A program made the translations under genes and the position numbers. A stretch of DNA of 64,000 nt, taken from contig JAMFTG010000553.1 of assembly GCA_023974075.1 (NCBI GenBank), positions 1-64,000 on the forward strand. The letters are read 5' to 3'. Below are positions 46,786 through 58,387 of the stretch, in pieces (the stretch's first letter is position 1; each line of letters starts with the position of its first letter). Origin of the DNA: Chaenocephalus aceratus. Its lineage: Eukaryota; Chordata; Actinopteri; Perciformes; Channichthyidae. The notes beneath the pieces are model-generated. The model was not told the DNA's origin, did no database searches, and was given only the letters and a program-made list of their open reading frames with translations.

Positions 46786-48964
46786 GATGGTGTTAGGACT
46801 GAACTCTTTGTCTTCAAATCTACACGATTCAGATCGTTTGCAAGGCGTTGGTCGTTCATATAGAGTGAGGCTTTTGGCATGTAGTTTGTGATCTCTCTTA
46901 AGGCCCTGACACACCAAGCCGATTTCGGCCATTGAGCGTCCTGTCGCCCTACTCAGATTGGTGTGTCCCGCACCGTCATGTATTTTCGGCCGTGCCGACA
47001 CCTTCCGCTGCTGGCAAAATAAATCACTCTGATTGGCTGTTCAGCTTATCGAAACACTATTTGCCTGAATGGGAGTGGAGCAGTACAGTACTTAAGTAAA
47101 TGTACTTTGTTACTGTCCACAATCTGCCTAGAAGTATTTTTAATGTTGTAGCTGTTCAAGATGGTCATTTTAAAAATGTTTTAAAAATATACTGTTAGTA
47201 GTTAAACCAATAATAATGCTAGGATTGCAACTGACAGTTATGTAGGCACATTTAAAAAATGTCTTAACGCTGTGTGATTAAAAGAATAATCACAAATAGC
47301 AGGATAGGCACACATATTTGGTATATCTTGCCCCACTGAAAAGGCACTGCACCAATACTGTTAAAATATTGGCATAGTTCATCCCTGTACTGCTTGGCTC
47401 GAGCTCTTTGTTGTTTGAATATATCACGCAGTCTGTCTTCCGGTTGCCTCTTTTGAATGACAAATACACACTACCCGCCGCCTGCTGGTAAGGAGAGTTA
47501 TTGCGACTCACGCATGCGCAGTGCGTACGTGCTACTTGGCCGTCGGCTGAAGTCTTTGCGGTGTGTTCCGGTGCAACACATGGCCAAGACGTAGGAGACT
47601 TGAGGCAACACAACAGTCGGGTTCGTCGGGACGTGTTATTTGGTGTCAGTTTGGTGTGTCAGGGCCTTTAGTCCACGCCAGACAGAAGCAGAATCGTTTG
47701 CTGAGAACTGGTGTTGGAGTTTCTCAGAGTATTGTCGTTTAGCATCTCTCACCGCCTTGCTAAAGACGTACTTCGACTCTCTAAAACGTGCCTTACCGCC
47801 ACTCCTAAACGCCTCCTCCTTTTGCAATCTAAGCTGTTTCAGTTTTGCTTGTTGTTGTCGAAACTCACCCTGGTGCGTGTTGGTACACAGCTGTCCTCAC
47901 AGAAGCTGATGTATGACATCACAGCCTTTGTATATTCATCCAGACTTTGAGTAGCAGTCCTAAACACATCCCAGTCAGTACAGTCCAAACACGCCTGAAG
48001 TTCCTCCATAGCTTTACTGCTCCACTGCCTGAATGTCCTCACTACAGGTTTGCACAGTTTGAGTTTCTGCCTGTATGCCGGTATCAGGTGTACCATGGTG
48101 TGGTCAGTTTGGCCCAGTGCAGCACAGGGGACGGCGTGATAGGCTCCCTTGATGGTGGTCTAACAGTGATCCAAAATATTCCCCTCTCTGGTGGGGCATT
48201 TAACAAACTGTTTATATTTTGGGAGTTCATGGCTGAGGTTGCCTTTGTTAAAGTCACCAAGAACAATAACTAGACAGTCCGGATAGGTCCTCTCCACACA
48301 CAGTATCTGGTCAAGTGTGCGCTGTGCCTCCTGCACGTTCGCATGCGGTGGGATGTACACACCGACCAGTATGAACTCGCGGGGGAATAGAAGGGTTTGC
48401 AGTTGATGATAAAAGTTTCCAGAGTGGGAGAACAGTGCTGCAGAATCACTGTCACATCGTTGCACCAGCCACTGTTAGTGTACAAACATATTCCTCCACC
48501 TTTTGATTTGCCGGAGAGCTCCGTGTCACGATCCGCTGGCAGCTGCAGCACCAAGTCCGGAATCGATCCACACAACCAGCTCTCAGTGAAGCACAAAACA
48601 CAACATGAAGAAAAGTCTCTGTTTCTACTAACCAGTAGCTGAAGCTTGTCCAGTTTATTGCCTATGGAACGAGAGAGATATATTCCGGGTAGCGGCGTAC
48701 GAGCGTCCCGGCCCGTTTCTCTCTCCTGTGGCGTTTCGCTGCTCAGATGCAGGTGAGGGTACCTTTTACAAGAATGTCCAATAATTCCACGGAAGAACAG
48801 AGAAAAGTGGGAAAGTAATCCGCTGGAGTTGTTTCTCTAATGTTTAGGAGCTCTTCCCTGGTGAAATAGTTCGGTATACTGTATGTAAACACTGAATTAA
48901 CACACAAAACAAAGCAAAACAGAGCGCACCAAAACACAGAAGCAGCCATCTGCGGCACCATCTC
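46786..48964 (-). pseudogene. Rex1-like LINE 5' half (ORF start, endonuclease), split by a MITE
   Basis: From the 5' end: 48961 MVPQMAASVFWCALFCFVLC and YFTREELLNIRETTPADYF (ORF start); 48596-48160 apurinic endonuclease region with MCFTESWL, FILVGVYIPP and LVIVLGDFN (the catalytic Asn of the GDFN motif) and the NILDHC end; 48096-47636 linker with [19 protein letters not shown] and ASVWRGLK. The reading resumes left of the MITE as REITNYMPKASLYMNDQRLA (46895-46800). Several stops separate the frames. The RT domain is missing here; a comparable RT piece is at 43336. Confidence 0.85.
46901..47667. mobile_element. Harbinger-type MITE (767 bp) with TTA duplication
   Basis: AGGCCCTGACACACCAA at 46901 is perfectly inverted at 47667, with TTA on both sides (46898-46900 and 47668-47670). 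TTA fits the TWA target of PIF/Harbinger. It interrupts the LINE right after SVWRGLK. Confidence 0.92.
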
Positions 48965-49545
48965 TTTTGTATATATTTAAATAAGTATACATACCATGTA
49001 GGCCTACAGTATAAGGTTGTTTCAGAAAAGCTTCTAGCAGATAACACAGATTAACCATACAGCATTCAAAATAAACTTACTTCATTGGTTTATTCAAAAT
49101 CTCAGTGTCAAGTTAAAGGTTCTCAATTTGAAATTCAGAGCATTACAAAGCAGCATACAAATGTTTTATGTTAGTATATAGTGGAGTAGCAGAGAAAGTT
49201 ACTCAGGTTTCTCATGCTAGCTGTACATTCATGTTAGTGCATGTGAGTCCTTGTGTGTCAAGCTAACAGTCTCTTACATAGCGTTTACCACTGATGAAGC
49301 AGAAGGCCTACCGTCTGACAGCGTTATCACAGATAATGTGATGTAAACCCTTCTGTTCTGGTTCACATGTACTGTTAGCTTTGTCTGCACGTTGTTAGTA
49401 CTGTTAGCATTGTTAGCCGCTAGCAGTCGGCTAAGCTGTCGCCATGTTGAAGGTTCTATGAAGGTAATCCCTCTGTTCTGAATATTTAATTGACAAAGGT
49501 TTTTAGGAAATCAAAACTGACTTGGTTATGTGTTATTATCTCCAG

Positions 49546-50116
49546 GTATGTCACTATCTTCTATGCGCTGAGATACCACAACATCATGACAGTGAGGAGA
49601 GCCGGCTGCATCATCGGGGGAATCTGGACCTTCTGCACGGGCTGCGGGATCGTCTTCATCATCTACTCAGACACAACCCCGGTCATCATCTGCCTGGTCT
49701 CCATGTTCTTTGCTATGCTGCTCATCATGGCCTCCCTCTACAGCCACATGTTCATGTTGGCGCGTTCTCATGTCAAACGCATCGCCGCGCTCCCCGGCTA
49801 CAACTCCATCCACCAGCGGGCCAGCATGAAGGGGGCCATCACGCTCACCATCCTGCTGGGGATCTTCATCGTCTGCTGGGCTCCCTTCTTCCTCCACCTG
49901 ATCCTGATGATCTCATGTCCGCGGAACCTCTACTGTGTGTGCTTCATGTCCCACTTCAACATGTACCTCATCCTCATCATGTGCAACTCTGTGATTGACC
50001 CACTGATCTATGCCTTCAGGAGTCAGGAGATGAGGAAGACTTTTAAAGAGATTATCTGTTGTTACAGCCTGAAGAACGCCTTCACCAACATCTGCGCTCT
50101 AACAGGTAAGTACTGA
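49546..50116 (+). CDS. mc5r: melanocortin receptor (MC5R-like) exon 4
   Basis: Intact 190 codons from the last base of the DRY Arg through stop TGA. Contains [20 protein letters not shown] (DRY and second intracellular loop), helix 4 ([17 protein letters not shown]), a very short second extracellular loop as in all melanocortin receptors, helix 5 ([20 protein letters not shown]), [20 protein letters not shown] (third intracellular loop), helix 6 ([20 protein letters not shown]), [11 protein letters not shown] (extracellular cysteines), and helix 7 with [20 protein letters not shown] (DPLIY variant of NPxxY). The C-tail has the palmitoylation-type CC pair (EIICCYS) and ends TGKY. It couples to Gs/adenylyl cyclase as a family property. 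Confidence 0.95.
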
Positions 50117-50537
50117 GGGACACAGACGATGAAACCGATGACAGGATTTGTAGGATGAACTACTGAATCTGACACTGGAGCATAACCATACGAGAGTATC
50201 AAACATACACTTTGTGAAATGGTTCATTGCACTTCTCAGCAAGTACAGCCTTTGGTCAAGACTGTGTCTTCTCTCAGGAATTACCTGGAGAGGGGTCCCT
50301 CACAGTATGTAAGAAGGTTACACTACTTTCTAATGTATCCTCCATGTATACAAAGTGGCTAGTTGAACAGACAGACTGGACCATTTTAAACGATGATTAT
50401 TTTGAAACTGCATTATAGAAAAACAGTTTGTGTCCTGCCTTTCATTTTAGAGGAAATGTACTGTTCTTTAGACTTTTGCTTGTTCCTTTTGAAAAGAAAA
50501 CAATTACAAGCTAAGACAGGATATCGTCATGTTCATT

Positions 50538-50543
50538 AATAAA
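50538..50543 (+). terminator. possible polyadenylation signal of the receptor
   Basis: AATAAA about 420 bp after the stop codon, followed by a GT-containing stretch. No transcript evidence; other AATAAA motifs occur further downstream (e.g. near 54467). Confidence 0.3.
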
Positions 50544-51125
50544 ACAAGTGAACCCTACCGTAAATGCTGTTGGGAAGGAAACGTTATAGGCTGGCTTTTA
50601 ATTACTGTATGTATTCATTGTGGGAATTAAGACACTATTGGAAAAGTTTAGCAGGGAATACACAATAGTGAGTTGCCTCAGATGATGTCGTCTGAGTCAG
50701 TGTGAGCTGAGGCTGAACAATAATTAATTTGAGTTGGAGGAATCTGGCAGGAGGTGATTCAAAAACAAATTGTTAAATATATCTATAAGGAGGAGTGTTA
50801 CTTTGTCAGTGGTGTCACTCTAAGACCCCATTTACATGCAAACGCATACAAACCCAATACGATATAAAAAAAGTCTTCCGTTCACACAAGACCACTTGGG
50901 AGCGCTGGAGACGCTGTAGTCCATGTGCCGGGCCTGTAATTGGCGCTGTACTTTCGCCACAAAATACACCAAAAGCAGCGAAGAAGACCTCAGAGCATGG
51001 TTGCCATGGTTGCCCTTCAGTTTATGCCCCGCGGTGGATTTAGCAACATGTAGTTCATGTAATTCTCCATGTCCACTTGTTGCTGAAGGTTGTGGTCAAG
51101 GAGCTGTAGATTTTGCACTAACATC

Positions 51126-51172
51126 TGTAGCATGGTCAGTAGCTACTGACAGTAGCTACTGACCATGCTACA
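51126..51172. repeat. perfect 22-bp hairpin
   Basis: 51126-51147 is the exact inverse of 51151-51172 around a 3-nt spacer (GAC). Confidence 0.95.
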
Positions 51173-51242
51173 GCAGTGAGCAGCAGAGGTGGGGAGAGGC
51201 GGGGCTATGGCTTAATCGTTATCAGGAAATGATCGTAAAGGG

Positions 51243-53264
51243 CAGGGGTTCCCAACCTTTTTCCCCAAGAGCCCCCCAACTGACTCCTGTTGGAAGTTTC
51301 CCCGCCCCTCACACACACACACAAGGGGGGGGGGGGGGGGGCGCAACAGCGGTAATTAAAGTTTAAAAGTCTCAAAATGCTACAACTACTGTCACAAACT
51401 GGATGAATGTGAAGTATTTTGTTAAAGGAGGATGAAAGCGTAATTAAGGAGCACAATTGGAGTGACTTTGAAAATTATATGTAAAAAAAAAAAAAAAGTG
51501 TAAATATGATATTTGGGCTCAAATCATCTGAGGCCTGGCGGCTCAGTCTCATAATACACACATGCACTCAGAAGGATTCACACTTGTGTTTTTCAATGCA
51601 CACACAAATGTGTTCCGTTTCATACACATGTAAATAAAATCCAAATACAGAAAAATTTTTTACATATGTATTTTTGATCCTCACATATTAGTTTTCCGTT
51701 TAAAACCTCTGCACCTGCAAACACAACCCGCTCTCTGTGCACGGATCGCTGTGCATTCGTGCGTGGATTTTTTGAGACTCCCCTGACGGTCAGCCGATTC
51801 GTACTTGTAATTTGTTCTATCTATAGCCAATCAGATGTCTCCTCCATTCTAAGCCAATCACATGAGGGTATGATTTCTTGCGTTCATGACGTAGAACTTC
51901 TTATAAGCATTTTGCGCTGTCCAGAGATGACAGGTCCATGGAGCCTGCAGGCGCTAATCTCAGGACCGAAGGACCGTAGCATAATCGTCTTTATTTTTAC
52001 GTTATTATTATTCAAAGATAAATAAGGAAGTGTGTTATATGAGATGGCAGAGAGGTTTCAGCTCCGATTATTAAATCATTAGCATTACCTATTCTGAAAG
52101 TGGCGCTGTACTGAAAGTGGCGCTGTACTGAGAGTGGCGACTTTATTTTGTAATTATATAATACTTGTAATAATGGTGCGTTCACACCGGACGCGATGCG
52201 AATAATCGCTCGAGTTTCTTGCCGGCTGTCGGCTGTTTACTTGCCGAAGCAGTCGCGGACTGGCCATCGGGTCGACTCCGATCGACCCACCTCGGTACCG
52301 GCAGGGGCGGACTGGCCATCTGAAGTTGCTTTGACAGGCGACAGAGGTCCACCGTTTCCCCGCAGCGAGGCTCCTCCCGTCGACAGTTCACTGTCTAGCA
52401 CCCACGAGAAGTGGCGCTGTACCTTAATAATATAAAAGCTTGTATTTGCGTGCATTTCTTGTTCGGAAAGTGGCGCTGTACTGAGAGTGGAGGTGTCCTG
52501 AGATTAGCGCCTGTAGGCAGGCTCCTGACAGCGCAAAATGCGTACAAGAAGCGCTACGTCATGAACGCAAGAAATCATACCCTCGTGGGGGCACGCTCAT
52601 GTGATTGGCTTAGAATTGAGGAGAAATCTGATTGGCTATAGATGGAAAAAATTACAAGTACGAATCGGGTGAGCGTCAGGGGAGTCTCAAAAAACCCACA
52701 CACGAATGCCCAGCGATCCGTGCACAGAAAGCGGCTTGTGTTTGCAGGTTCAGAGGTTTTAAACGGAAAACTAATATGTGAGGATCAAAAATACATATGT
52801 AAAACTTTTTTCTGTTTTCTGTAAAACATGGTGTAGCTTACTAAAGCACTAAAACATGTGTGAACTGTTTTCAAAGTTGTCTAAATTGTTCAAACACAGC
52901 AATCAAAAAACCTTGATCATAGACATTTGACTTTGGAGGGCAAACAATTGTTTTTTGAACTTAAATGTGCTTACCTCTCAAGCCATGTGTCTCCCTTCTT
53001 TGCAGGATGATTGAAATGGATGCCTCTTCAAAAATATGTGGTCACATGACCAACTTAACAGGGGTGGCAATACTTGCCCCTTGGCACAAATTACCCCACT
53101 CTCCCCTATATGAAACGGAACACATTTGTGTGTGCATTGAAAAACACAAGTGTGAATCCTTCTGTGTGCATGTGTGTATTATGAGACTGTTCTGAGCCCA
53201 TACCCCCCCTGCGATCTTTGGCGCCGCCGCAAGGGGGGCGCGCCCCCCAGGTTGGGAACCACTG
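51243..53264. mobile_element. hAT-like element with long inverted arms inside
   Basis: CAGGGGTTCCCAACC at 51243 is inverted as GGTTGGGAACCACTG at 53264, a Charlie-type hAT end. The flanking 8-mers GTAAAGGG and GTATACTG agree at only 5 of 8. Inside, 51540-51990 and 52490-53190 are inverted arms (for example ATTAGCGCCTGTAGGCAGGC against 51940-51960). The centre has 'tggcgctgtactga' repeats (52100-52140, 52410-52490) and other hAT-like termini such as CAGGGGCGGACTGGCCATC at 52303. A (C)n/(G)n-rich stretch lies at about 51327. Confidence 0.7.
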
Positions 53265-53459
53265 GTATACTGTAGCGCATACACACGGAGCCGTTTCCCC
53301 CCCAGAGCGTTCCGTTTGCAGATCTATCCACCTTGGGACCCGTTGTCGTTTGCGGGGTCCATTTCCGTTACGGCCTCGTGTGAACGAACGGGCTATACGA
53401 AAGAGAAAAGTAGCGGATACAACCATTTGCGTTCTCGTGTAAACAGCACATCAATGGGG

Positions 53460-55414
53460 AAAGTAAGCTGCTGCTTAACCTTCGGATGTTATGACCTGTC
53501 AACAGATAGTTTGCTGACACTACATTTGTCCTGCCTCCACCTGCAGCAGCATAAACTCTGAGCTAATGAGCAACTTCCTTAAATGCTAACGCTCTTTAGC
53601 ATAGACGTTTTTCGCTATGATTATTTTGACACTCTTCTGTATATATCTTGTATCTTCATATTATTTATAGCTGCCATATTTGGTGTGCCGCCCATGATCT
53701 CTTCATGACACAGCCCTGCCAGTGCTTGTATGAAACAATGTAAAATGCCATAAGTTTACACTTTAAATGTAAAATTGATTGTAGCTTCAAAGTGCTTTCA
53801 GTAAGTGTTTGTAAGTCGCTCCTACCTCCCAATTAAGAAGCTAAACAGACCTTTGTTATCAAATGCAACCGTCTGAAACTGCTGTTCATGACTAAAGCTA
53901 GAAGCTAAACATTTCTTTCTAGTGTTACACCATTTGTAATATGTATTTCAAAAAGAGCAAGTCTCTATTAGTTGTGTCTTTGATTTATCTGTGGCATATC
54001 GTATGCATAAAGACTCTGGGACAAGAGATGTTTTGGGATCAAAATCATGTTGTAATGGCCTTACTGTATTCCCCATTAATTTTCTTTGTAAGTGCTTTGT
54101 ATTTGTGAGATCAAAAGAAGAGCATATGAATATGCAAACAAATGTACATGCCCACATGGCAAAGTGCTTTTATTAAAACCCAATGATATCATTGTTATTA
54201 TTTATTGGGAAGAACTTAGTTGTCCCGAAAGAAACAGCAGCAAAAACACTGAATGTAATGTTACACTAGAGGGGAAGCCCACTTAGTAATTGCATGATCA
54301 GTCCTATGTTATTGTAAAGTGAGCCCGTATAACAGTGACATGTGTCATGTAAGTTCTGGTCAATTCATGGCATGCAAAAATATAAATGTGAACTGCAAGA
54401 GAAACGACTGATGTCAGTGTTGGCGATGTTGCACAAAAGTATATATTTTATTAATTTGAGTGTGAATAAAAGCAAAAGGCAAAGTTCTGAGCTGTCTTCA
54501 TATACTTGTTTGCATCAACTGGTAAATTGTGAATGATGGAAACCTCAAGATTATGATCTATGTGAAAAAATGACAACATGCTCTTTGAAAACAGTCTCTG
54601 GGAAATATGTGTCCCATGTGAATGTGGTGCAGATGGGTCATTTCAAACGTTATTCATACAGATTGACACTTGGTTTAAAATGCGAGTACATCCATGTCGT
54701 GAGAGAAAACGAGTGCGGTAGTAGATAATCAGCAAGGCAGAGAGAAGATAGCTAGATGGTATGGAATTTAAAAAATCATACACAGAAACACTCAGACACT
54801 CAACAAATAGATTGAAAGTCACATGTGCACATTTAAACACAAAATGAATAAAAGGTCCGTAGCCTTGAACTACCTTTATTTGAGAACCAGGTGTAAAAGT
54901 TTGGCCCACTGCGAACCTGCTGTTCCCATTCTCAGTGGCAGTACAGATCTGTTTATTAGTCTACCTACATTTAGCTGTATCTTGCTTGTAGTTTAATTGC
55001 TATAAAGTACAATTGCAACATTACATGATTGTCTATGGGAGTTATCAGCTGTGCAGCATTTCATTGTTTTACCAAAAAGACCAGAGAGGCTGGCATCACT
55101 TTACACTCAGTACAGATAAACAAGATTACAACTACAACAAGTTGTGAAATAGGCAAATATACCATTAAGACAAAGTTATCCTGATTGGTAACATTAACTC
55201 TCAACATAATTGATCTGTTAGCTAAACAGATAAGTTACAACCAGCACAACATTGTTAAAATGTTAGCTGTGCTAGCTTAGCTCAAAAGGTACAGGAAATG
55301 GGAACATTAACAACAAGGAGAAGTGATCATCTGCATTCTTAAATGCTATTTCATAATATCTGAAGACGAATTGAGCAACTTGTCACTTTACAATCTACGC
55401 AAAAAGTGTAAATC
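53460..55414. other. no gene or element recognised
   Basis: AT-rich non-coding sequence. It could include distal receptor 3' UTR or simply intergenic DNA. Confidence 0.4.
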
Positions 55415-56756
55415 TAGTCAAGGCAAGTTTATTTATACAGCACCTTTCAGCACACGGCAATTCAAAGTGCTTTACAAAATAAAAGACATTTAAGAAGAAA
55501 TACAGCAGAAACACATTATAACATGGCATTTAAAAACAGGCATTAAAAAGCAAAGATTACGGTGGCCCTGAAGTGCAAGACACCACAGCATTTCAGAAAA
55601 CACCACAGCATTTCAGAAAACACCACAGCATTTCACATTGGACGGAAAGGGTATTCCTTTAGGGAGAACACTTCTTGTTTGTGATTGGACAGAGCCAGCC
55701 AGAGAAGCACTGCTGTGATTGGTTGTTTTTGCTGCCAGTCAAGAAATGACGCTTCGTGATTGGTCAACACCCGACAGCCAAATATGTCCCAACCATGGTC
55801 CCACAACGTATGATCCCATTCCCAACACATCAGCCGTTAGCACACACTCAGAGCTCACAGCTCCTCATATCTGTTCAGAAACTGAACAAAAGTTAAACAT
55901 GTACAAACCACAGACTGTCTATGTCATGGCGAATACAGTCGCTGCTTTATTTATGTCTGTATGATGTTGATGTGTGGACGGAGCAGCTACAGCTTAGTTT
56001 AGCCTGATGGATCCGATTCAGAAAACACGCATTTTAAAAGCTGTTCGCCTGCCGTCTTGTTTGCAGACTTGTCAAAGCGTTAATTCATGGTTTTTACTAA
56101 CTGTTATCAGTATGTAGTTACTTCGGCATCACTTTGAAACGTGTATTACAATTAAATCACGGTCAAATATGTTAATTTTGTTGTAGGATTTACATGGAGA
56201 TACGCCCCGTCCCCTCTCCAGCGCCTCTTGTTTGAATGACAGGAGCAAACACAGCTGACAGCCGCGGTGAAACTCGAGCGATTAGAGCGATGCGAATATT
56301 GGGTGGTCTACCATAGTATTTACATGGAGATAAGCCCCTTAAAAACCATGAGTTAATAAAGCATTAATTCTGTGTTTACTCCTGTCATTCAAACAAGACG
56401 CTGGAGAGGGGGCGGGCCGTATCTCCATGTAAATCCTATCGGAATCGGATCCATCAGGCTGAGCTAACCTGTAGCTGCTCCGTCCACATTCACAACAACG
56501 TCATACAGACATAAATAAAGCAGCGACTGTATTCACCATGACATAGACAGTCTGTGGTTTGTACATGTTTAACTTTTGTCCAGTTTCTGAACAGATATGA
56601 GGAGCTGTGAGCTCTGAGTGTGTGCTAACAGCTAACGGCTGATGTGTTGGGCTAATCACGAAGCATCATTTCTTGACTGGCAGCAAAAACAACCAATCAC
56701 AGCAGTGCTTCTCTGGCTGGCTCTGTCCAATCACAAACAAGAAGTGTTCTCCCTAA

Positions 56757-57563
56757 AGGCCCTGTCACACTGTCCCGAAATTGACACCCGATGGACACAC
56801 GATAAAGGAAATGTTCAAATTCGGCTCTGATCGTAGCAACATCGGCCATTCGTGAGGGCATCTTAAGCCATCGTATGACCGCCGGTGGAGTTTCTCAGGC
56901 TCCGGCAGCAACTTCATGAGCGGCAACTTCGTAAGGCACTCGTGAGGGCATCTTGTCAAATCGTGTCATCTTCATGTTATCATCGGTGCATTCACCCTCA
57001 CTCTGATCGGGGCGAATGCCCGATGGCACCGATGATAACAAGATGCCCTCACGATGGCCTTACGAAGGGCAACATTGACACACGAATTCAACACAAAAAT
57101 GAACCTTCGCAAGGTCCTTCGGCAATTCTTTGGCATGCCAAAGATTTTGCCACCGCTCACGAAGTTGCTGCCGGAGCCTGAGAGACTCCACCGGCGGTCA
57201 TACGATGGCTTAAGATGCCCTCACGAATGGCCCGATGTTGCTACGATCACAGCCGAATTTGAACATTATTTTGAAGGAGAGTTGACAGGAAGTTGTTGTT
57301 GCTATGGAAACAACATTACGGAGAAAACGTAATATTTTCTACATATAAAGACGGAGAAAGTAAAGAACAACGTCTGAAAATATCAGTACAGTATCATAGT
57401 ACTGTAACATAATTGTTTTTGGTACTTTCATTGCAGTTGTATGTCTTAAATGTAATGTAAATGTTGCCTTCGTGTGTGGTTCGGGGCCATCTTCGTGCGA
57501 AATTCACAATTCCATATTCGTGTGTCCATCGGGTGTCAACTTCGGGACAGTGTGACAGGGCCT
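56757..57563. mobile_element. fold-back Harbinger-type MITE (807 bp) with TAA duplication
   Basis: AGGCCCTGTCACACTGTCCC at 56757 is inverted at 57563 (GGGACAGTGTGACAGGGCCT), with TAA on both sides (56754-56756 and 57564-57566). Interior arms include GGTGGAGTTTCTCAGGCTCC against its inverse near 57174-57193. Inserted in the right arm of the 55559-57846 element. Confidence 0.93.
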
Positions 57564-57582
57564 TAAAGGAATACCCTTTCCG

Positions 57583-57830
57583 TCCAATGTGAAATGCTGT
57601 GGTGTTTTCTGAAATGCTGTGGTGTTTTCTGAAATGCTGTGGCGTTTTCTGAAATGCTGTGGTGTTTTCTGAAATGCTGTGGTGTTTTGTGAAATGCTGT
57701 AGTGTTTTGTGAAATGCTGTGGTGTTTTCTGAAATGCTGTAGTGTTTTGTGAAATGCTGTGGTGTTTTCTGAAATGCTGTAGTGTTTTGTGAAATGCTGT
57801 GGTGTTTTCTGAAATGCTGTGGTGTCTTGC
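57583..57830. repeat. 20-bp minisatellite, about 12 units
   Basis: GAAATGCTGTGGTGTTTTCT repeats with minor variants. The left arm of the same palindrome (55579-55640) has only three units. The repeat produces long artificial minus-strand frames (Thr-Ala-Phe/His-Ser repeats) that are not genes. Confidence 0.95.
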
Positions 57831-58387
57831 ACTTCAGGGCCACCGTAAAAGATAATGAAATAAACACAACAGCTATAGAATACATGAATAAAAGCCATAC
57901 TGCAGTGTAAAAGTTGCAGCGGACCTGCAGGATTCTGGGAGTTTGTTCCAGATAGTTGGAGCATAATAGCTAAACGCTGCTTCTCCATGTTTAGTTCTGA
58001 CTCTGGGGACAGAAAGCTGACCCGTCTCAGAAGACCTGAGACTCCTGGATGGTTCATAGTTATGCAGGAGTTCGTTAAAATAATTTGGTCCTAAACCATT
58101 CAAAGCTTTATAAACCAGCAGCAGTATTTTGAAATCTATTCTTTGACACACAGGAAGCCAGTGTAAAGACTTCAGAACAGGAGTGATGTGATCCACTTTC
58201 TTAGTGCTAGTGAGGACTCGAGCAGCGGCGTTCAGAATCAGCTGCAGCTTTCTAATGGATTTTTTAGTGAGACCTGTGAAGACACCATTGCAGTAGTCCA
58301 GTCTGCTGATGGTAACGTACCAAATCACACACTAACAGCAACTTTGAACACTAACCAACATATTGTTATACAAAAGATAATGGTTAA

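Larger units (their letters stand above)
42713..49545 (+). other. receptor intron 3 (6.8 kb) in the DRY codon
   Basis: GTAATG donor at 42713, ATCTCCAG acceptor ending 49545, phase 2 within the Arg codon. It is filled with Rex1-like LINE, Harbinger-like and MITE sequence. 48970-49545 holds no gene. Confidence 0.9.
50824..53449. mobile_element. inverted-repeat DNA transposon enclosing a hAT/fold-back element
   Basis: The left end 'ccatttacatgcaaacgcat' (50827) is imperfectly inverted at the right ('gttctcgtgtaaacagcaca', 53430-53449). The right 180 bp match the element end at 43026-43200. The hAT-like element 51243-53264 sits inside. No transposase seen; TSD not clear. Confidence 0.45.
55559..57846. 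mobile_element. fold-back hAT-like element (net ~1.48 kb)
   Basis: ACGGTGGCCCTGAAGTGCAA at 55559 is exactly inverted at 57846. The flanks CAAAGATT (55551-55558) and AAAAGATA (57847-57854) each differ by one base from the L2 target CAAAGATA, giving an 8-bp duplication. Arms continue through a CACCACAGCATTTCAGAAAA minisatellite, 55641-56010 against 56440-56756, and 56180-56240 against 56380-56440, so nearly the whole element is one palindrome. No coding gene. Confidence 0.88.
55415..58330 (-). mobile_element. L2 LINE 3' part, split by a fold-back element
   Basis: 55415-55558 holds the 3' end ('aagtttatttatacagcacc', 'caattcaaagtgctttacaa'), and 57847-58330 holds the coding remainder. Frame 58328-57873 carries LDYCNGVFTGLTKKSIRKLQ, LILNAAARVLTSTKKVDHIT, PVLKSLHWLPVCQRIDFKIL and YYAPTIWNKLPESCRSA, the L2 C-terminal region. 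The insertion point is 'gcaaagataatg'. Confidence 0.9.

Noticed and set aside
49522..49998. A 158-codon + strand frame overlapping receptor exon 4
   Set aside because: It is a shadow frame of the GC-rich receptor coding sequence; the receptor frame has clear homology.
25849..50116. MC4R, MC1R or MC2R instead of MC5R
   Set aside because: The [16 protein letters not shown] loop, [10 protein letters not shown] loop and the intron pattern fit MC5R best; MC4R and MC1R are normally intronless. A formal tree was not possible here.
57394..58057. Two ~160-codon minus-strand frames with Thr-Ala-Phe/His-Ser repeats
   Set aside because: They translate the 20-bp minisatellite in two frames; a 20-bp unit cycles all frames and gives no conserved protein.
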